NCBI GenBank assembly: GCA_041946685.1
Contig: JBHGAV010000088.1
Span: 1-12,891 of the forward strand
DNA: 12,891 nt
Reading direction: 5' to 3'
From: JBHGAV01 sp041946685
GTDB taxonomy: Bacteria > Acidobacteriota > Terriglobia > Bryobacterales > Bryobacteraceae
The notes beneath the pieces were generated by a model, which worked only from the letters and a program-made list of their open reading frames with translations, was not told the DNA's origin and ran no database searches. This document shows, piece after piece, positions 11,917-12,891 of the stretch. Within the stretch, counting starts at the first letter, position 1; every line of letters starts with the position of its first letter. Both the position numbers and the translations under genes were made by a program.

Positions 11917-12891
11917 ATGGCGGCCAAAGCATGGACGAGGCGGGCACTGCTCTCCGGGCTCGCCGGCGCGGGCCTGGCGGGCGCCGCGGATGCGCCGGAA
12001 CGGCTCCCCTCGGAGGCTTACGCGTACGCGGACCCCGCAACGGAGTCCACGGTCCTTCGCCTCACCGATCCTTCCACGAAGAGTTACCTGCCTCCGGCCG
12101 CCGCCCGCTTCGTTTCCCGTAACCGCGGCTTTCTTTTCTATCTCTCGGAGCGCACCGGCGCGCCGCAGGCCTACCGCATGAGCCTCAGGACCGGCGAATC
12201 GGACCGGTTGACCGCAGCGGAGCGGCTGCACGCATCGTCCCTCACTCTGACGCCGGACGAGCGCGCCCTGTGCTACCTCGATGGGCCGGCGCTCTGGTCG
12301 ATGAACCTGTCGAACCGGCGTCTCCGCGCGCTCTATCGCATCCCGGAAGAGTGGGAATTCGGCCGGGGTTTCTGCCTCTCCAGCGACGGCCGGACGGCGG
12401 CCATCACCGAGAGCAAGGAACGCAGCTTCCGGCTGCGGCTGCTCGACATCCGCAGCGGAGAAGCGAGAACGCTGGTGGAATCGGAAGCACCGCACAGCGA
12501 TCCCCTGTTCAGGCCGCGAGCCGCGCAGGTCCTCCACCGCAGAGGCGAGAGCGAGATATGGCTGATTGGCCACGACGGACGCGACTACCGCAGGCTCAAG
12601 CTAGCGCCGGGAGGCGTCGGCCCGGTCTATTGGTCGGCCGGGGGAGAGTCCGTCCTCTACCTGAGCTTCCCGAAGGAGAAGAAGCTGAACGCGATTCGTG
12701 AGCACGTGCCCGAGTCGGGCGAAGACCGGCTGGTCGCCGAGACCAGCCAGTTCGCCAGCTTCAGCCCCGATGGCGACGCCTCCGTATTCGTCGGAGCCAG
12801 CGCCAACCGGGCTTCGCCCCACGTCCTCCTGTTGCTCCGGGCCAGCCGCCGCGAAATGACGTTGTGCGAGCACCGCGCCTCCGACCCCGCG
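11917..12891 (+). CDS. Tat-exported beta-propeller protein, oligogalacturonate-lyase-like (3' end off window)
   Basis: An open frame of 325 residues runs to the right edge. The N-terminus has a Tat-type signal (W-T-R-R-A-L-L then a Gly/Ala-rich stretch to about 25). TolB/WD40-type blades follow: R-L-T-D-P-S at 48-53, F-Y-L-S-E-R-T-G at 74-81, L-T-P-D-E-R-A-L-C-Y at 111-120, L-W-S-M-N-L at 126-131, and S-F-S-P-D-G-D at 281-287. The opening and the order of blades resemble oligogalacturonate lyases (pectin-fragment lyases with a seven-bladed, Mn-binding propeller of about 390 residues). H193 (P-H-S-D-P-L-F) sits where one conserved His is expected and H319 near another. The segment G-G-V-G-P-V-Y-W-S at 232-240 lacks the His-Glu-Phe-Trp-type His, so lyase activity is doubtful. 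It could instead be a TolB-like sensor or other propeller enzyme. Confidence 0.75.
   Translation, partial: MAAKAWTRRALLSGLAGAGLAGAADAPERLPSEAYAYADPATESTVLRLTDPSTKSYLPPAAARFVSRNRGFLFYLSERTGAPQAYRMSLRTGESDRLTAAERLHASSLTLTPDERALCYLDGPALWSMNLSNRRLRALYRIPEEWEFGRGFCLSSDGRTAAITESKERSFRLRLLDIRSGEARTLVESEAPHSDPLFRPRAAQVLHRRGESEIWLIGHDGRDYRRLKLAPGGVGPVYWSAGGESVLYLSFPKEKKLNAIREHVPESGEDRLVAETSQFASFSPDGDASVFVGASANRASPHVLLLLRASRREMTLCEHRASDPA

Noticed and set aside
11262..12122. Plus-strand open frame of 286 codons spanning the hydrolase gene and the divergent promoter
   Set aside because: Shadow frame antisense to a hydrolase with an intact catalytic triad; it crosses the promoter region and overlaps the right-end gene in another frame.
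1..12891. Search for CRISPR arrays, insertion-sequence ends, tRNA or rRNA genes and tandem repeats
   Set aside because: No regularly spaced repeats, transposase motifs, tRNA-like cloverleafs or rRNA signature sequences were seen on reading either strand.

Overview
The window is about 12.9 kb of GC-rich bacterial chromosome, densely packed, with no rRNA, tRNA, CRISPR array or mobile element that I can see. The gene content points to an acidobacterium of the Solibacter/Bryobacter kind. The indicators are a helix-turn-helix + TolB-like + TPR protein, an ECF sigma / small membrane protein / DUF4252 triplet, many secreted enzymes with Tat or Sec signals, and TAnnnT -10 boxes lying directly upstream of start codons. 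This assignment is inferred from family content and was not tested by any search.

Layout. (1) Positions 1-995, minus strand: the N-terminal membrane part of a polytopic protein resembling fused MFS/spermidine-synthase proteins, cut by the left edge. (2) Positions 1113-6141, plus strand: five genes, all with export signals. They encode an aldose-1-epimerase-like protein, an RraA-like aldolase-family protein, a small beta-rich protein, a Tat-exported FAD-dependent oxidoreductase, and an NHL-propeller protein that keeps the catalytic and zinc residues of peptidyl-alpha-hydroxyglycine alpha-amidating lyase (PAL). (3) Positions 6160-8993, minus strand: a two-gene operon with a 4-base ATGA overlap, made of a LarA-family (nickel-pincer hydroxyacid racemase/epimerase) enzyme and an HTH-TolB-TPR protein. 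(4) Positions 9035-9142: a well-formed promoter and a perfect Shine-Dalgarno site ahead of an 18-residue lysine/alanine/proline-rich micro-ORF. (5) Positions 9245-10673, plus strand: ECF sigma factor, candidate membrane anti-sigma partner (again an ATGA overlap) and an exported DUF4252 protein. (6) Positions 10680-11867, minus strand: an exported alpha/beta hydrolase with an N-terminal DUF3887-like region. (7) From 11917 to the right edge, plus strand: a Tat-exported beta-propeller protein resembling oligogalacturonate lyase.

How the parts may fit together: the first plus-strand block and the two proteins at the right end look like exported oxidative, carbohydrate and hydroxyacid chemistry. 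The LarA-family enzyme could handle alpha-hydroxyacids or sugar acids in the cytoplasm. The sigma module is probably an independent envelope or stress regulator. These links are inference; the operon overlaps and promoter geometry are directly visible.

The most notable signals are the micro-ORF with its own promoter, four starts placed as expected for leaderless transcription, the LarA-family/HTH-TolB-TPR translational coupling, and the complete PAL residue set in the NHL protein.
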